Shown here piece after piece: positions 25,437 to 35,514 of a stretch of DNA of 64,000 nt. Position 1 is the stretch's first letter. Every line of letters starts with the position of its first letter. A model generated the notes under the pieces. It ran no database searches, was not told the DNA's origin, and saw only the letters and a program-made list of their open reading frames with translations. The translations under genes and the position numbers were made by a program. Source of the stretch: Petrimonas sp. (lineage in GTDB: Bacteria > Bacteroidota > Bacteroidia > Bacteroidales > Dysgonomonadaceae); NCBI GenBank assembly GCA_012839475.1, contig DUNG01000014.1:29276-93275 (forward strand). Direction: 5' to 3'.

Positions 25437-27713
25437 ATGAAACAGAAAAGCATACTTATCACTATTTTTCTTTTATCTCTATTTCCTGCTTTATCGGCGC
25501 AACAAAAAACAGCCCTTGTGTCGGGTGAAGTAATCACGGCAGACGGCGAACCCGCGGAAGCTATTTCGGTATTTATCGAGGATACACCTTACGGCACGAC
25601 AACCGATCGCTACGGAAAGTTCAAAATGCAAGCCCCGACGGGAAAACACACGTTGGTGGTTTACTCTTTTCGGGCACATCGTGTGGAAGTGCCAATTGAA
25701 GTGGTTGCCGACACAGAAAACCATATACCGCCCATAACGATTATTGAAACTTCCCAACAGTTGGGAGAAGTGGTTGTTACCGGACAGTTTTCCCCGCAAT
25801 CATTGCGCAACTCACTGTACAAAGTAAAAGTTGTCGGGCGTGATCAAATAGAAAAGAAAGGAGCGGTAAATGCCCAAACACTACTAAACACCGAATTAGG
25901 TGTGCGTTTAAGCAACGATATGGCGTTGGGAGAAACTGATTTTGAATTGCTTGGGATGAGCGGCAACAATGTCAAGGTATTGCTTGATGGTGTGCCGCTT
26001 GTTGAACGAGGAGCTAAAAAACAGGTCCTTTCACAAATCGACATAAATACCATTGAGCGGGTTGAAATCGTAGAAGGACCGATGTCGGTCATATATGGAA
26101 CCGATGCTTTGGCGGGTGTTATCAACATTATCACTCGCAAGCGTGGCAAAGACGGTATCAATATCGGAGCACGTTTACACGAGGAGAGCGTGGGTAGCGA
26201 ATATAATTTTTTTACCGAAAAAGGTATTCACAATCAGCACCTGCTGTTGGGATACACGATGAAAAACGGACTGTACGCCGATGCCGGGTTTACTCACAAC
26301 GGATTTGGTGGTTGGCGCGGAAATGAGACCGGCCGAGCCTTACGTTTTCAATCCAAAGAGCAATACATCACAAGCGGAACAGTAGGTTTCATTGCCGACA
26401 GATGGAAAATATCCTACAAACCCAATTTTGTCAATGAAAATATTCTCACGCTTGGTGACATCAACGAATTAACAAACAGTGCAGTAGATAAGGAATTTAT
26501 CGTGAAACGATTTACTCAACAACTGCATAGCGACGTTGAAGCTACGAATAGACTGCGTTTCAACCTTGCCGCAAGTCATCAAAGCTACAACCGCCGCACC
26601 CGAACCACAACTCTCGATATGGCTACGGGCAAACGAACATTAGCTTTGGGTGAAAGTTTGCAAGATGAGACGGGTTTCAATCTTATTTTCGGGCGATTGA
26701 CCGCCGTGTGGAAAACACTTGATAATCTGACACTGCAACCCGGCGTGGAGTATCAGGTAAGTAAAGGACACGGCGACCGCATAGACGGAGAACGTTCGAT
26801 TAATCAGACCGCCATGTTCCTGTCGGCAGAATACACACCGATTGAGTGGTTTAGTGCAAGAGCAGGCGTTCGCTCAACCATTAATTCAAGCTACAAAGCA
26901 CCCAAAGCCATACCGTCCATTAATTTCAAATTCGGTATCTCGCCCGATATGGATTTACGACTTTCTTACGGTCGCGGTTTTCGTGCCCCCACGCTGCAAG
27001 AGCTTTACTTCTCGTTTCACAATGCCAACCACAACATCGACGGAAATCCCGACCTGAAAGCAGAACATTCCGACAGCTACTTGGCATCGTGGGTATGGCG
27101 TATGGTGCATAATAACCAAACACGATACACGCTTACCGTTTCGGGTTATTTCAACGATTTCAAAAACCGAATTAGCATGATGAGACGTGCCGATAAACCG
27201 GAATTTATAACCTACGGCAATATAGGGAAATACAAAACAACCGGTTTCTCTATCGAAAATGCGCTCACGTGGAAAAACCTGTCTGCCCATGTGAATTTTA
27301 TGATGGTAGGACGATACAATTTACTGAATGAAGAAGAGCAGTGGCAAAATGCCAACATGACCGATTTCAGATTTTCACCCGAACTGTCGGCAAGCATAAA
27401 TTATGATTGGGAAAAAGTGGCATCCATAAGCCTATTCTATAAATACACCGGAAAGCGTCACGAATACCGCATTGTAGAAAACAACCCTGTTTTGCAGGGA
27501 CTGAACGATTATCATTGGTGCGACATTACGCTATCGCATCCTATCGTGAAGTATTTGACAGCAAATATCGGTGTGCGAAACCTTTTCAATGTTTCCGAAG
27601 TAACAAGCACCGTACCGGGTAGCAGTAGCGGACACGGCACATCCGGTGGCAGTGCACAAATGGGATACGGACGCTCTTTCTTTGCAGGATTAAGGTTTGA
27701 TTTGGGGAGGTAA
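25437..27713 (+). CDS. hmuR: TonB-dependent haem receptor HmuR-like
   Basis: A 758-aa outer-membrane receptor when started at MKQKS (25437); a longer frame upstream covers the promoter. Signal peptide about 1-22, CarboxypepD_reg-like domain about 28-105 (VSGEVITADGEPAEAISVFI), plug with VVVTGQF and GTDALAGVINIITRK, then a barrel. The haem-receptor signature FRAP (about residue 514) and NPDL (about 537) are present, with histidines in between (FHNANH), as in HmuR of Porphyromonas gingivalis and other haem receptors. It heads the operon with hmuY and hmuS. In P. gingivalis hmuY is first; here the receptor comes first. Confidence 0.92.
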   Translation: MKQKSILITIFLLSLFPALSAQQKTALVSGEVITADGEPAEAISVFIEDTPYGTTTDRYGKFKMQAPTGKHTLVVYSFRAHRVEVPIEVVADTENHIPPITIIETSQQLGEVVVTGQFSPQSLRNSLYKVKVVGRDQIEKKGAVNAQTLLNTELGVRLSNDMALGETDFELLGMSGNNVKVLLDGVPLVERGAKKQVLSQIDINTIERVEIVEGPMSVIYGTDALAGVINIITRKRGKDGINIGARLHEESVGSEYNFFTEKGIHNQHLLLGYTMKNGLYADAGFTHNGFGGWRGNETGRALRFQSKEQYITSGTVGFIADRWKISYKPNFVNENILTLGDINELTNSAVDKEFIVKRFTQQLHSDVEATNRLRFNLAASHQSYNRRTRTTTLDMATGKRTLALGESLQDETGFNLIFGRLTAVWKTLDNLTLQPGVEYQVSKGHGDRIDGERSINQTAMFLSAEYTPIEWFSARAGVRSTINSSYKAPKAIPSINFKFGISPDMDLRLSYGRGFRAPTLQELYFSFHNANHNIDGNPDLKAEHSDSYLASWVWRMVHNNQTRYTLTVSGYFNDFKNRISMMRRADKPEFITYGNIGKYKTTGFSIENALTWKNLSAHVNFMMVGRYNLLNEEEQWQNANMTDFRFSPELSASINYDWEKVASISLFYKYTGKRHEYRIVENNPVLQGLNDYHWCDITLSHPIVKYLTANIGVRNLFNVSEVTSTVPGSSSGHGTSGGSAQMGYGRSFFAGLRFDLGR

Positions 27714-27716
27714 GTT

Positions 27717-27921
27717 GGGAGTCGGGAGACAGAAGTCGGGAGACGGGAGACGGGAGTCGGAAGTCGGAAGTCGGGAGACGGAAGACGGGAGTCGGGAGTT
27801 TGAAGTCCGAAGTTTGAAATCGGGAGACGGAAGACGTGAGTCGGAAGTTGGGAGTTTGAAGTCCGAAGACGGGAGACGGAAGACGGGAGACGGGAGACGG
27901 AAGACGGGAGACGAAAGTCCA
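27717..27921. repeat. Degenerate GGGAGAC/GGAAGTC repeat array between hmuR and hmuY
   Basis: About 205 bases made almost wholly of 7- to 9-base units of the GGGAGTC, GGAAGTC, GGGAGAC, GGAAGAC kinds, with some TTTGAAGTCCGAAG segments. It starts within three bases of the hmuR stop. It belongs to the same family as the arrays at 14324, 14788 and 16546. Apart from this array the gap of 264 bases between hmuR and hmuY holds nothing recognisable. Confidence 0.92.
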
Positions 27922-27977
27922 AAGATAAGATGAATGAAACAATCATAAATCAATTAAACTAATAAAATACGACAATT

Positions 27978-29435
27978 ATGAAATCGAAAATTAAATTCGT
28001 TTTGCCACTTTTAATGGCTTTATTATTTATCAATACGGGTTGTAATCAAGAAGATCCGCCCCTACCCGACAACATCCTTTCGTTTTCGGTATCGGAGGTG
28101 GGTTTTGACAGTGACGAAACTTCAAAAACAATTACTCTAAGTACTTCGCGTGCGGTGGTGGAAGCAACCCAGGTAACTATTACCGTAACTGAAGATGGTG
28201 TGACCTATGGCGAACATTACACAACAGAACCTGCTATGGTAAACGGGAAAGTAACCCTTACAATTCCCGCGAAAGCAATGGAAGCCACATTGACGGTTAA
28301 AAAAGTATCGAACGTTTTCTTGGAAGGTACTGAAAGCCTTCAATTTGCCGTGGAAAGTGCAAGCAGTGAAGTGGTTATAGATAAATCAAAAAAAACCACA
28401 CTGAAATTTGATGCTATTCTCTCGGAAGGCGATATGATGACCATACATGGCAAGTTAGATGCCGAAGAAAAGGTTGTAGAGCCGGTATATATCGATTTTA
28501 GCCAAAACCAACAGCAGCGTATGGCAGAAATGCCTTACACATTAGGTTTTTATTGCGGTGATGATTTCAGAGTGCTACTGAACAATACCGATAGAGTAAA
28601 AGCAACCTTCGCGGGAAAAACCTACGAAACAGCCAAAACCGACATCAATGCCGTAACCCTTGCCGATGCCGATGATGCGATAAATATCGGTGCCGACGGA
28701 ATGATGGTTGCATTGGATATAAATGCTATTGACGACGCATCGGGAAAGTTGGAAGGAACTGTTTTCAGAAAAGTATCTGAAAAACCCGCGGAAAACAAGG
28801 TCTATTTAGTAGCGATTGGAAAAGGAATGGCAGCAACACCAAAAAACGAGTGGTACAAAGTGAAAGTAAACCGCAAAGACAATGGTTACTCCGTGCAATA
28901 CGCGCTTATCGATGCAAAAGAAGTAAAAACGATAGATATTGAAAAGAAGGAAGACTATAATTTGGTGGCGTTAAATTTGGAAACCGGAAAGACTTTTGTA
29001 CGTGAACCGGAAGCTGCAAAATGGGATATTCTTTACAGCCCGGGTATGGCTGTCAGCACATCAACAATGGGTGGTGGTCCGGCAACCCCAAAACCCTATT
29101 TTATGCAAGATTTGATTTTCATCAACAATCTCGCGGGTGTGCAAGCGGCAGAAGTTTCAACCGAAGACATTAAAGAAAATGATAAAGTTGTAGTAAAAGG
29201 AATTGCTTATGAAGATTTTTCAAAAGCGCACTTGAAAGATGTGAAGTTTTCGTCAGACAGAAGCATTATAGGCATTAATTGGCGCAATGTTTTCGTTGGA
29301 GTAAATAAAAATGTTTTCTATGTAGTAAAAGATGCCGCGGGTAATGTGTATAAACTTCGTTTCTTAAAAATGGGTGTAGGAGGCGATGGCGGTGTGCGTG
29401 GCAGACCCGAAATGGAATATGCTTTGGTAAAGTAG
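27978..29435 (+). CDS. hmuY: HmuY-family haem-binding lipoprotein with Calx-beta-like N-terminus
   Basis: A 485-aa lipoprotein: lipobox INTGC at about 22. Residues 35-130 look like a Calx-beta-type domain (VTEDGVTYGEHYTTEP; TLTVKKVSNVFLEGTESLQF). The C-terminal half has the HmuY fold pattern: NLVALNLETGKTF, AAKWDILYS, DLIFINNLAGVQAAEV and VYKLRFLKM at the end. HmuY of P. gingivalis holds haem with two histidines; here the domain is almost free of histidine, while M364 and M465 are in suitable loops, as in methionine-type homologs (Tannerella, Prevotella, Bacteroides). Known HmuY are about 200-220 aa, so this is a fusion or extended form. It is second in the operon. Confidence 0.8.
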   Translation: MKSKIKFVLPLLMALLFINTGCNQEDPPLPDNILSFSVSEVGFDSDETSKTITLSTSRAVVEATQVTITVTEDGVTYGEHYTTEPAMVNGKVTLTIPAKAMEATLTVKKVSNVFLEGTESLQFAVESASSEVVIDKSKKTTLKFDAILSEGDMMTIHGKLDAEEKVVEPVYIDFSQNQQQRMAEMPYTLGFYCGDDFRVLLNNTDRVKATFAGKTYETAKTDINAVTLADADDAINIGADGMMVALDINAIDDASGKLEGTVFRKVSEKPAENKVYLVAIGKGMAATPKNEWYKVKVNRKDNGYSVQYALIDAKEVKTIDIEKKEDYNLVALNLETGKTFVREPEAAKWDILYSPGMAVSTSTMGGGPATPKPYFMQDLIFINNLAGVQAAEVSTEDIKENDKVVVKGIAYEDFSKAHLKDVKFSSDRSIIGINWRNVFVGVNKNVFYVVKDAAGNVYKLRFLKMGVGGDGGVRGRPEMEYALVK

Positions 29436-29463
29436 ACACTCAACCACTCTGACAATCAGGATT

Positions 29464-29510
29464 GTGTATGCTGATAAGAAACAACTTTTTATCTGCATAC
29501 ACTTTCTTTG
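29464..29510 (+). terminator. Hairpin between hmuY and the next operon gene
   Basis: GTGTATGC pairs with GCATACAC, extended after one mismatch by GATAA/TTATC (29464-29502), followed by a T-rich stretch. It could end part of the transcripts after hmuY, or protect the hmuRY part, giving less of the downstream genes. Confidence 0.5.
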
Positions 29511-29533
29511 TAAATGCAAAAACTTGTCTGATT

Positions 29534-30424
29534 ATGACTAAAAAAACTGTTCTTATCGGTATAGCATCGTTTCTTATCGTGCTTTTCACGATGCCACTTG
29601 GACACGCGCTGATGATACTTATGGAGCATCTGCTCAACAAGCAAGCTCTCTACCACGCCGCTTTCGCGATGGGTGCGGTAGGACTTGTGCTTACCATTAT
29701 TGGCGTGTTTGTAAACGGCGATACTCGCCAAACTCTTTTCGGACTTTTTGGCGGACTCCTGTTTTGGACAGGTTGGATAGAGTTTGGTTATGTCTATTTT
29801 GCCAACCGCTATGGCGTGCAACCGCTCGTTGATGCAGCAGGCGAAGTAATTACAAAGCCCGAATATCTTATCATGCCTTCGTCCATTGGTTTTTGGGTGA
29901 TGTTTATGTTGCTCTATCTGTTTAGTATCAAAAGTGGTTGCCGTATGTTTATATATCTGCAAAAAATATTTTTCCGCAAAAGCAAAGTGCGTTTCGAGAT
30001 AAAACCGATAACACGCCACACGTCCATTGTTACGTTTATGGAACTGAACCTGATGATGTGGACTTGCTATTTGGTATTGCTTTTCTGTTACGACGACCAT
30101 TTTCTTGGCGAGCGTCATCCCGTAACTACGCTTATCGCGGCAATCTGTTTGGCAGGCTCAATCTATATGTTTATCAAACTGATAAAAATTCCACAGTGGG
30201 GATATTCCATTCGATATGCGATTGCCACGGTTATCGTTTTTTGGACATTTGTGGAAGTTTTGGGCAGACGCGACGTGTTCAAAGAGATATGGGTGCATCC
30301 ACTCGAATATAAATATGAAATGATAACGATACTTTCGTCGCTTATCGTACTGCTTGGCTTTCTTATTTACAATTCATCCAAAAGAAAACGAAATAAGATA
30401 TTGCAAGGTAATGATAAAAACTAA
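29534..30424 (+). CDS. Polytopic membrane protein of the hmu operon
   Basis: A 296-aa protein with about seven hydrophobic segments, started at MTKKTVLIG (29534) because the longer frame from 29462 lies in the hairpin. No enzyme motif is visible; histidines occur at membrane borders (LGHALM, YHAAF). It lies between hmuY and hmuS and probably belongs to the inner-membrane part of haem uptake. I do not recognise the family with certainty. Confidence 0.7.
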   Translation: MTKKTVLIGIASFLIVLFTMPLGHALMILMEHLLNKQALYHAAFAMGAVGLVLTIIGVFVNGDTRQTLFGLFGGLLFWTGWIEFGYVYFANRYGVQPLVDAAGEVITKPEYLIMPSSIGFWVMFMLLYLFSIKSGCRMFIYLQKIFFRKSKVRFEIKPITRHTSIVTFMELNLMMWTCYLVLLFCYDDHFLGERHPVTTLIAAICLAGSIYMFIKLIKIPQWGYSIRYAIATVIVFWTFVEVLGRRDVFKEIWVHPLEYKYEMITILSSLIVLLGFLIYNSSKRKRNKILQGNDKN

Positions 30425-30466
30425 TCGCATTATAATAAATCAAGAAACACTGAACAAAACGATAAA

Positions 30467-33400
30467 ATGAAAAAGCGTTTTTCAAACTCTCGACTTTCCC
30501 AAAAAACGCTAATTATTGCCGTTGTTGCACTAATTGTAGTGTTTGGATTTTTTTTCACTTACGACAAGTTGGTTTCGCCTACACGAATAGCGCTGGTTAA
30601 TTTTCAACCCTATATGGCTACAAGCATTCAACTTGCCAATACCGATAAGTTTATTAAATACGAAAATATGTCGTTAGATGAATTGCGCAAGCTAAATTCT
30701 GCCGATTTCGTGCTTGCTTTCGGAATGGGATTGAAAATGAGTGCCGAACAGCGCGAGCAATTACAAAAAGCCATAGATAAAGGTGTTGACGTGAATGTAG
30801 TTTCAGCCACGACACCCGATAATATGATATCTACGCTTGATAGCATTCAAAAGGAAAATGTTAGCAGTTATATGGAAAATGGCGGAAAAAAGAACTACCA
30901 AAGTCTTGCTCGCTATATTCGTGCTGAAATTGATAAGAAAAAGTTGTTTGTCACACAGCCGGATTCGGTTATGGAGACACCGAACGATGTGCTTTATCAT
31001 TTAGATGACGAACTTTCGTTTGCCACAGTGCAAGAGTATGAAACTTATCTGCGCGACAAGAAAATATTTAAAACCGATGCACCGAAAATAGCCATGGTGG
31101 GCGGTTTCAATGACCCTTTTAGTGGCAATCGCGATAATATCGACAGCATAATCGTCAGTTTTGAACGTGCGGGATTTAATTTTTATCCTGTAAGTTCCAA
31201 TCGAAAACGAGTAGAGTTTTTGCAAGAGATAAATCCCGATGCGGTAATCTATTTCGCTCACGGACGTTTGGCAATGGGACAAAGCGATGCCGCGGTCGAT
31301 TGGCTGAAAAGTCGCAACATCCCGATTTTTGCACCGCTTTCTATTTTGCAAACACAAGATAAATGGGAAGAAGATAAAATGGGAATGTTTGGCGGATTTC
31401 TTTCTCAAAGTATCGTTATGCCCGAATTGGACGGCGGAATTTATCCCTATGTTCTAAATGTTCAGGAGATTGATAAACGCGGACTTTACCGTTTTAAGGC
31501 TATTCCCGAAAGATTGAAAACTTTCACGGAGATTGTTTCAAATTATATTCGATTAAAAGATAAGAAAAATTCGGAAAAGAAAGTAGCCATTTTCTACTTC
31601 AAAGGTCCGGGGCAAAGTGCGCTTACCGCACAGGGATTGGAAACGCCGCAATCGCTTTACAATCTGCTTAAACGACTGAAAGCCGAAGGTTACAAAATCA
31701 ACAATCTGCCTGCCGATGAAAAGGCTTTTGAAAATTTGTTGATGTCGCAGGGAGCGGTATTCAGTCCTTATGCCGAAGGAGCTTTTGACGATTATCTGAA
31801 AAACGGAAAACCCTTGCTGATTGAAAAAAGCGACTACGAAACTTGGGTTAAACAATCGATGCCCGCCACAAGCTATGAAGAAGTGGTTACTCAATATGGC
31901 GATGCACCGGGCAGCTATATGACGGTTAACAAAAACGACAAACAGCATCTTGCCGTTGCCGCCATTCAGCTTGGGAATGTGGCACTTTTACCGCAACCGA
32001 TGGCGGGATTGGGCGATGACTCTTTTGAAGTGGTGCATGGAGCCAAAATGGCACCACCACATAGCTATATAGCACCCTATCTGTGGGCGCAACACGGTTT
32101 TAAAGCTGATGCAATGGTGCATTTCGGCACGCACGGAAGTTTGGAGTTTACACCGCAGAAACAAGTGGCTCTAAGCAGTTACGATTGGGGTGATATACTT
32201 GTTGGCAGCGTTCCGCATTTTTACTATTACACCATTGGAAATATCGGCGAAAGTGTAATGGCGAAACGTCGTTCGTATGCAACATTGATATCCTACATTA
32301 CACCGGCTTTCAGCGAAACCAAAACCCGCACCCAATATAAAGCTTTCACCGATGCCGTGAATGCTTATTACAAAGCCGATCCGATTGTGAAAGATAAAGC
32401 ATCGTTGCGTGTAAAAAAAGTGGCGGTGGAAATGGGTTTGCATCGTTTCTTGCGACTTGACAGCGTTTTGTCGAAACCTTACAGTGAAGAAGATATTGAA
32501 CGCCTTGAAAACTTCGCCGAAGAGATAGCGAACGAAAAAATGACGGGAACATTCTACACTACCGGAGTTCCTTACAGTCCCGAAAAAATCAAATCGACCG
32601 TGATGGCTATGAGTGCCGACCCTATCGCGTATAGTCTTGCTGCATTAGACCGACAGAACGGAAAAGTAACCGAAAAGCAACTCAAAAGCAATGTCTTTTT
32701 TACACAGCGATACTTAAATCCCGCAAAAGAAATAGTAAATCAAATTCTTGGTGGAGCAAAAGTTGACAGTAACTATGTGGCAAAGATAGCGGGCATTTCA
32801 ACCGATGAAATTGCTAAATCAAAACAAATTCTTACACCGCCTAACCGAAATATGATGTCGATGATGGCGGCTGCAAATACGACATCAAAAGCGACCAACT
32901 CGAAAAAATCGGGACACCCTTCGTGGATACCTAAAACAGGGAAACGTCCTAAAAGCAGCATGAAGAGTGCCAATGAGAAATCTGAAAATAGTAAGGAGTA
33001 TTCTGCAAACAGCGAGAAAAAACAAGAAGTTCAAGGACATAGCGGCGCTACCACCAAAACCTACACCGAAGAAGAGAAAAATCGTGCTCGTGCCATTGTG
33101 GAAATAGAACGTACGATTACTAACGTGGCAGCATATAAATCGGCACTGTTGCAAAGTCCCGAAATGGAGTTGCAAGCTTTCTTGAATGCGCTTTCGGGTG
33201 GATACACCGCACCTTCGTCGGGTGGAGATGCTGTTGCCAATCCACGAGCTGTACCGACAGGTAAAAATATGTATTCAATCAATGCCGAAGCTACACCTTC
33301 CGAAGTGGCTTGGGATAAGGGAGTTGCACTTGCCGAAGCTACCATAGAGCAGTATCGCAAGCAACACAACGGAGAATATCCGCGAAAAATAAGCTATACG

Positions 33401-34759
33401 TTTTGGAGTAGCGAGTTTATCGAAAGCGAAGGAGCTACCATTGCACAAACACTATATATGCTCGGCGTAGAGCCTGTAAGAGATGCTTTCGGACGTGTGT
33501 CCGACTTGCGTCTGATTCCGGCAGAGCAACTTGGTCGTCCACGTATCGATGTGGTGGTACAGACATCGGGACAGTTTAGAGATATCGCGGCATCGCGCCT
33601 TGCACTTATAAGCCGTGCGGTAGAGATGGCAAGCAAAGCCGAAGATGGCAAAACCGATAATTTTGTAAAAAACAGTACGATAGAGATAGAGCGTCAGCTT
33701 GTAGAGAAAGGGTTGTCGCCTAAAAAAGCGCGCGAACTATCGAAACGTCGTGTGTTTGGCGGTATTAACGGAATGTACGGTACAGGTATTCAGGAGATGA
33801 TAACTTCGAGCGACCGATGGGAAAATGAGAAAGAGATAGCGGATGTTTATCTTAACAACATGGGTGCATCATACGGAGATGACAAATCGTGGGGCGAGTT
33901 CGATAAAGATTTGTTGCGTGCCGTGTTGCACAACACTGATGCCATTGTTCAGCCACGCCAAAGCAACACGTGGGGAGCGTTGAGCCTTGACCATGTGTAT
34001 GAATTTATGGGCGGAATGAACCTTACCATTCGCAACGTTACGGGAAAAGACCCTGATGCCTTTTTTGCAGATTATCGCAACCGCAACAATATGCGTATGC
34101 AGGATTTGAAAGAAGCAATCGGCGTGGAAGCCAACTCAACTGTTTTCAATCCCGAATATATGAAAGAGATTGTAAAGGGCGGCTCGTCAAGTGCCGGACG
34201 AATAGAAGAGTTGGTTACCAATACTTTCGGATGGAACGTCGCCAAACCCGATGTTATCGATAACGAAATGTGGGACGAGATGTACAATGTTTTTGTGAAA
34301 GATAAGTTCAATGTCGGTACGCAAGACTTTTTCGAGCGTGAAAATCCCGCATCTTTGCAGGAAATTACTGCCGTGATGATGGAATCTGCACGCAAAGGAA
34401 TGTGGAAAGCCACTGAACAACAGCTTAAAGATATTGCCGAACTTCATACTCAGTTGGTAAACAGACATGGAGCAAGTGGCAAAGGATTTTCGGGTGGAAA
34501 TAAAAAGCTACAAGATTTTATCGCCGCCAAAACCGATGCTCAAACGGCATCGCAATATAAGCAGGCAATAAGCAAAATGGAAAAATCGACCGATGTTTCT
34601 GCCGACAACAAAGGCATGGTACTGAAAAAAGATGAACTATCGGCACAACAAGATGCGAAGAATATGTTGCTTAACGGCGGAATTGTTGTAGCTGTGGTAT
34701 TGGCTATTTTTATCATACTGATATTATTTATTCGCAAAAGAAGAAAAAACAATCAATAA
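30467..34759 (+). CDS. hmuS: CobN/magnesium-chelatase-like protein HmuS
   Basis: A 1430-aa protein of the CobN/BchH family anchored by one membrane helix at each end (about 17-33 and 1404-1424, with KKRFSNSR before the first). The body shows CobN motifs such as HFGTHGSLEFTPQKQVAL, VVVQTSGQFRDIAASRL, and LDHVYEFMGGMNLTIR. In Bacteroidota HmuS takes part in haem utilisation and is proposed to remove the iron from haem (a reverse chelatase). Residues about 805-870 are a low-complexity lysine- and serine-rich insert (SKATNSKKSGHPSW ... SENSKEYSANSEKKQEV). It is 42 bp after the preceding membrane gene and 3 bp before HmuT. Confidence 0.92.
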   Translation: MKKRFSNSRLSQKTLIIAVVALIVVFGFFFTYDKLVSPTRIALVNFQPYMATSIQLANTDKFIKYENMSLDELRKLNSADFVLAFGMGLKMSAEQREQLQKAIDKGVDVNVVSATTPDNMISTLDSIQKENVSSYMENGGKKNYQSLARYIRAEIDKKKLFVTQPDSVMETPNDVLYHLDDELSFATVQEYETYLRDKKIFKTDAPKIAMVGGFNDPFSGNRDNIDSIIVSFERAGFNFYPVSSNRKRVEFLQEINPDAVIYFAHGRLAMGQSDAAVDWLKSRNIPIFAPLSILQTQDKWEEDKMGMFGGFLSQSIVMPELDGGIYPYVLNVQEIDKRGLYRFKAIPERLKTFTEIVSNYIRLKDKKNSEKKVAIFYFKGPGQSALTAQGLETPQSLYNLLKRLKAEGYKINNLPADEKAFENLLMSQGAVFSPYAEGAFDDYLKNGKPLLIEKSDYETWVKQSMPATSYEEVVTQYGDAPGSYMTVNKNDKQHLAVAAIQLGNVALLPQPMAGLGDDSFEVVHGAKMAPPHSYIAPYLWAQHGFKADAMVHFGTHGSLEFTPQKQVALSSYDWGDILVGSVPHFYYYTIGNIGESVMAKRRSYATLISYITPAFSETKTRTQYKAFTDAVNAYYKADPIVKDKASLRVKKVAVEMGLHRFLRLDSVLSKPYSEEDIERLENFAEEIANEKMTGTFYTTGVPYSPEKIKSTVMAMSADPIAYSLAALDRQNGKVTEKQLKSNVFFTQRYLNPAKEIVNQILGGAKVDSNYVAKIAGISTDEIAKSKQILTPPNRNMMSMMAAANTTSKATNSKKSGHPSWIPKTGKRPKSSMKSANEKSENSKEYSANSEKKQEVQGHSGATTKTYTEEEKNRARAIVEIERTITNVAAYKSALLQSPEMELQAFLNALSGGYTAPSSGGDAVANPRAVPTGKNMYSINAEATPSEVAWDKGVALAEATIEQYRKQHNGEYPRKISYTFWSSEFIESEGATIAQTLYMLGVEPVRDAFGRVSDLRLIPAEQLGRPRIDVVVQTSGQFRDIAASRLALISRAVEMASKAEDGKTDNFVKNSTIEIERQLVEKGLSPKKARELSKRRVFGGINGMYGTGIQEMITSSDRWENEKEIADVYLNNMGASYGDDKSWGEFDKDLLRAVLHNTDAIVQPRQSNTWGALSLDHVYEFMGGMNLTIRNVTGKDPDAFFADYRNRNNMRMQDLKEAIGVEANSTVFNPEYMKEIVKGGSSSAGRIEELVTNTFGWNVAKPDVIDNEMWDEMYNVFVKDKFNVGTQDFFERENPASLQEITAVMMESARKGMWKATEQQLKDIAELHTQLVNRHGASGKGFSGGNKKLQDFIAAKTDAQTASQYKQAISKMEKSTDVSADNKGMVLKKDELSAQQDAKNMLLNGGIVVAVVLAIFIILILFIRKRRKNNQ

Positions 34760-34762
34760 ACA

Positions 34763-35443
34763 ATGGAGTACATAATTTCTGTGCTTATACTATTTATCTT
34801 GCTCAACGTCCTATTAAAACTGAGTTTTTGGCGTTGGTGGCAGGTGGCGTTGTTTTCGGCACTGTTAGGTCTCTTTGTGCTATTGGTAACAACCTATGCG
34901 GCAGAGCAATCGAAAGCTGAAATCACGGCTTGGCTGAGCACACCCGCGATAATGCAAAACGTAGCTGTGCTTATTACCTTAGAGACTGTTATTTTTGTCA
35001 GTTTTGCATTTATGCGGTTGCGACAAGCATTGGGAACAAAAGTAAAAAAGTATCTGATGATACCGTTGAATATCTATCCGGGCTTACTTTTGTTGCCTGT
35101 TCTCTATTTTGTTTTGGCACAACTGTTTTATGCACTGCCGGGAGTATCTTTCAACACAATTTCATACGGGCTTGCAATAGCTGTTTTTATCTTTTTTCCA
35201 CTGCTTTCTTGGGGATTTACAAAACTTTTACCCGAAGAAGATTTGCGACTGGAAATTCTGTTTATCGTAAATTTAATTGTCTGCATGATAGGACTAATTA
35301 CTACCGTAAACGGCGAAACAGCCTATGCGCCGGTGGAGCAAGCGTTCAATATAAAAGCAATACTGTTTGCCGTAGCACTGTTTTTAGTTCTCTTTATAAT
35401 CGGATTTCTTTGGAATAAATACAAGAAAATAAAAATAAAATAA
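34763..35443 (+). CDS. hmuT: HmuT-like membrane protein
   Basis: A 226-aa protein with six or so membrane helices. No catalytic motif is seen. In hmuYRSTUV operons the gene right after hmuS encodes such a permease-like protein (HmuT), and the name is given from position and type. It starts 3 bp after the hmuS stop, so expression is tightly coupled. Confidence 0.75.
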   Translation: MEYIISVLILFILLNVLLKLSFWRWWQVALFSALLGLFVLLVTTYAAEQSKAEITAWLSTPAIMQNVAVLITLETVIFVSFAFMRLRQALGTKVKKYLMIPLNIYPGLLLLPVLYFVLAQLFYALPGVSFNTISYGLAIAVFIFFPLLSWGFTKLLPEEDLRLEILFIVNLIVCMIGLITTVNGETAYAPVEQAFNIKAILFAVALFLVLFIIGFLWNKYKKIKIK

Positions 35444-35514
35444 TAGCATAAAACTCGGTTTCACTTATTTAAATTTACAAATAGAAACATTTAATTATAA
35501 CTTATAATTTTAAT

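Noticed and set aside
27717..27921. CRISPR array
   Set aside because: The units are 7-9 bases, degenerate and contiguous, without spacers of constant length, and no cas gene is present.
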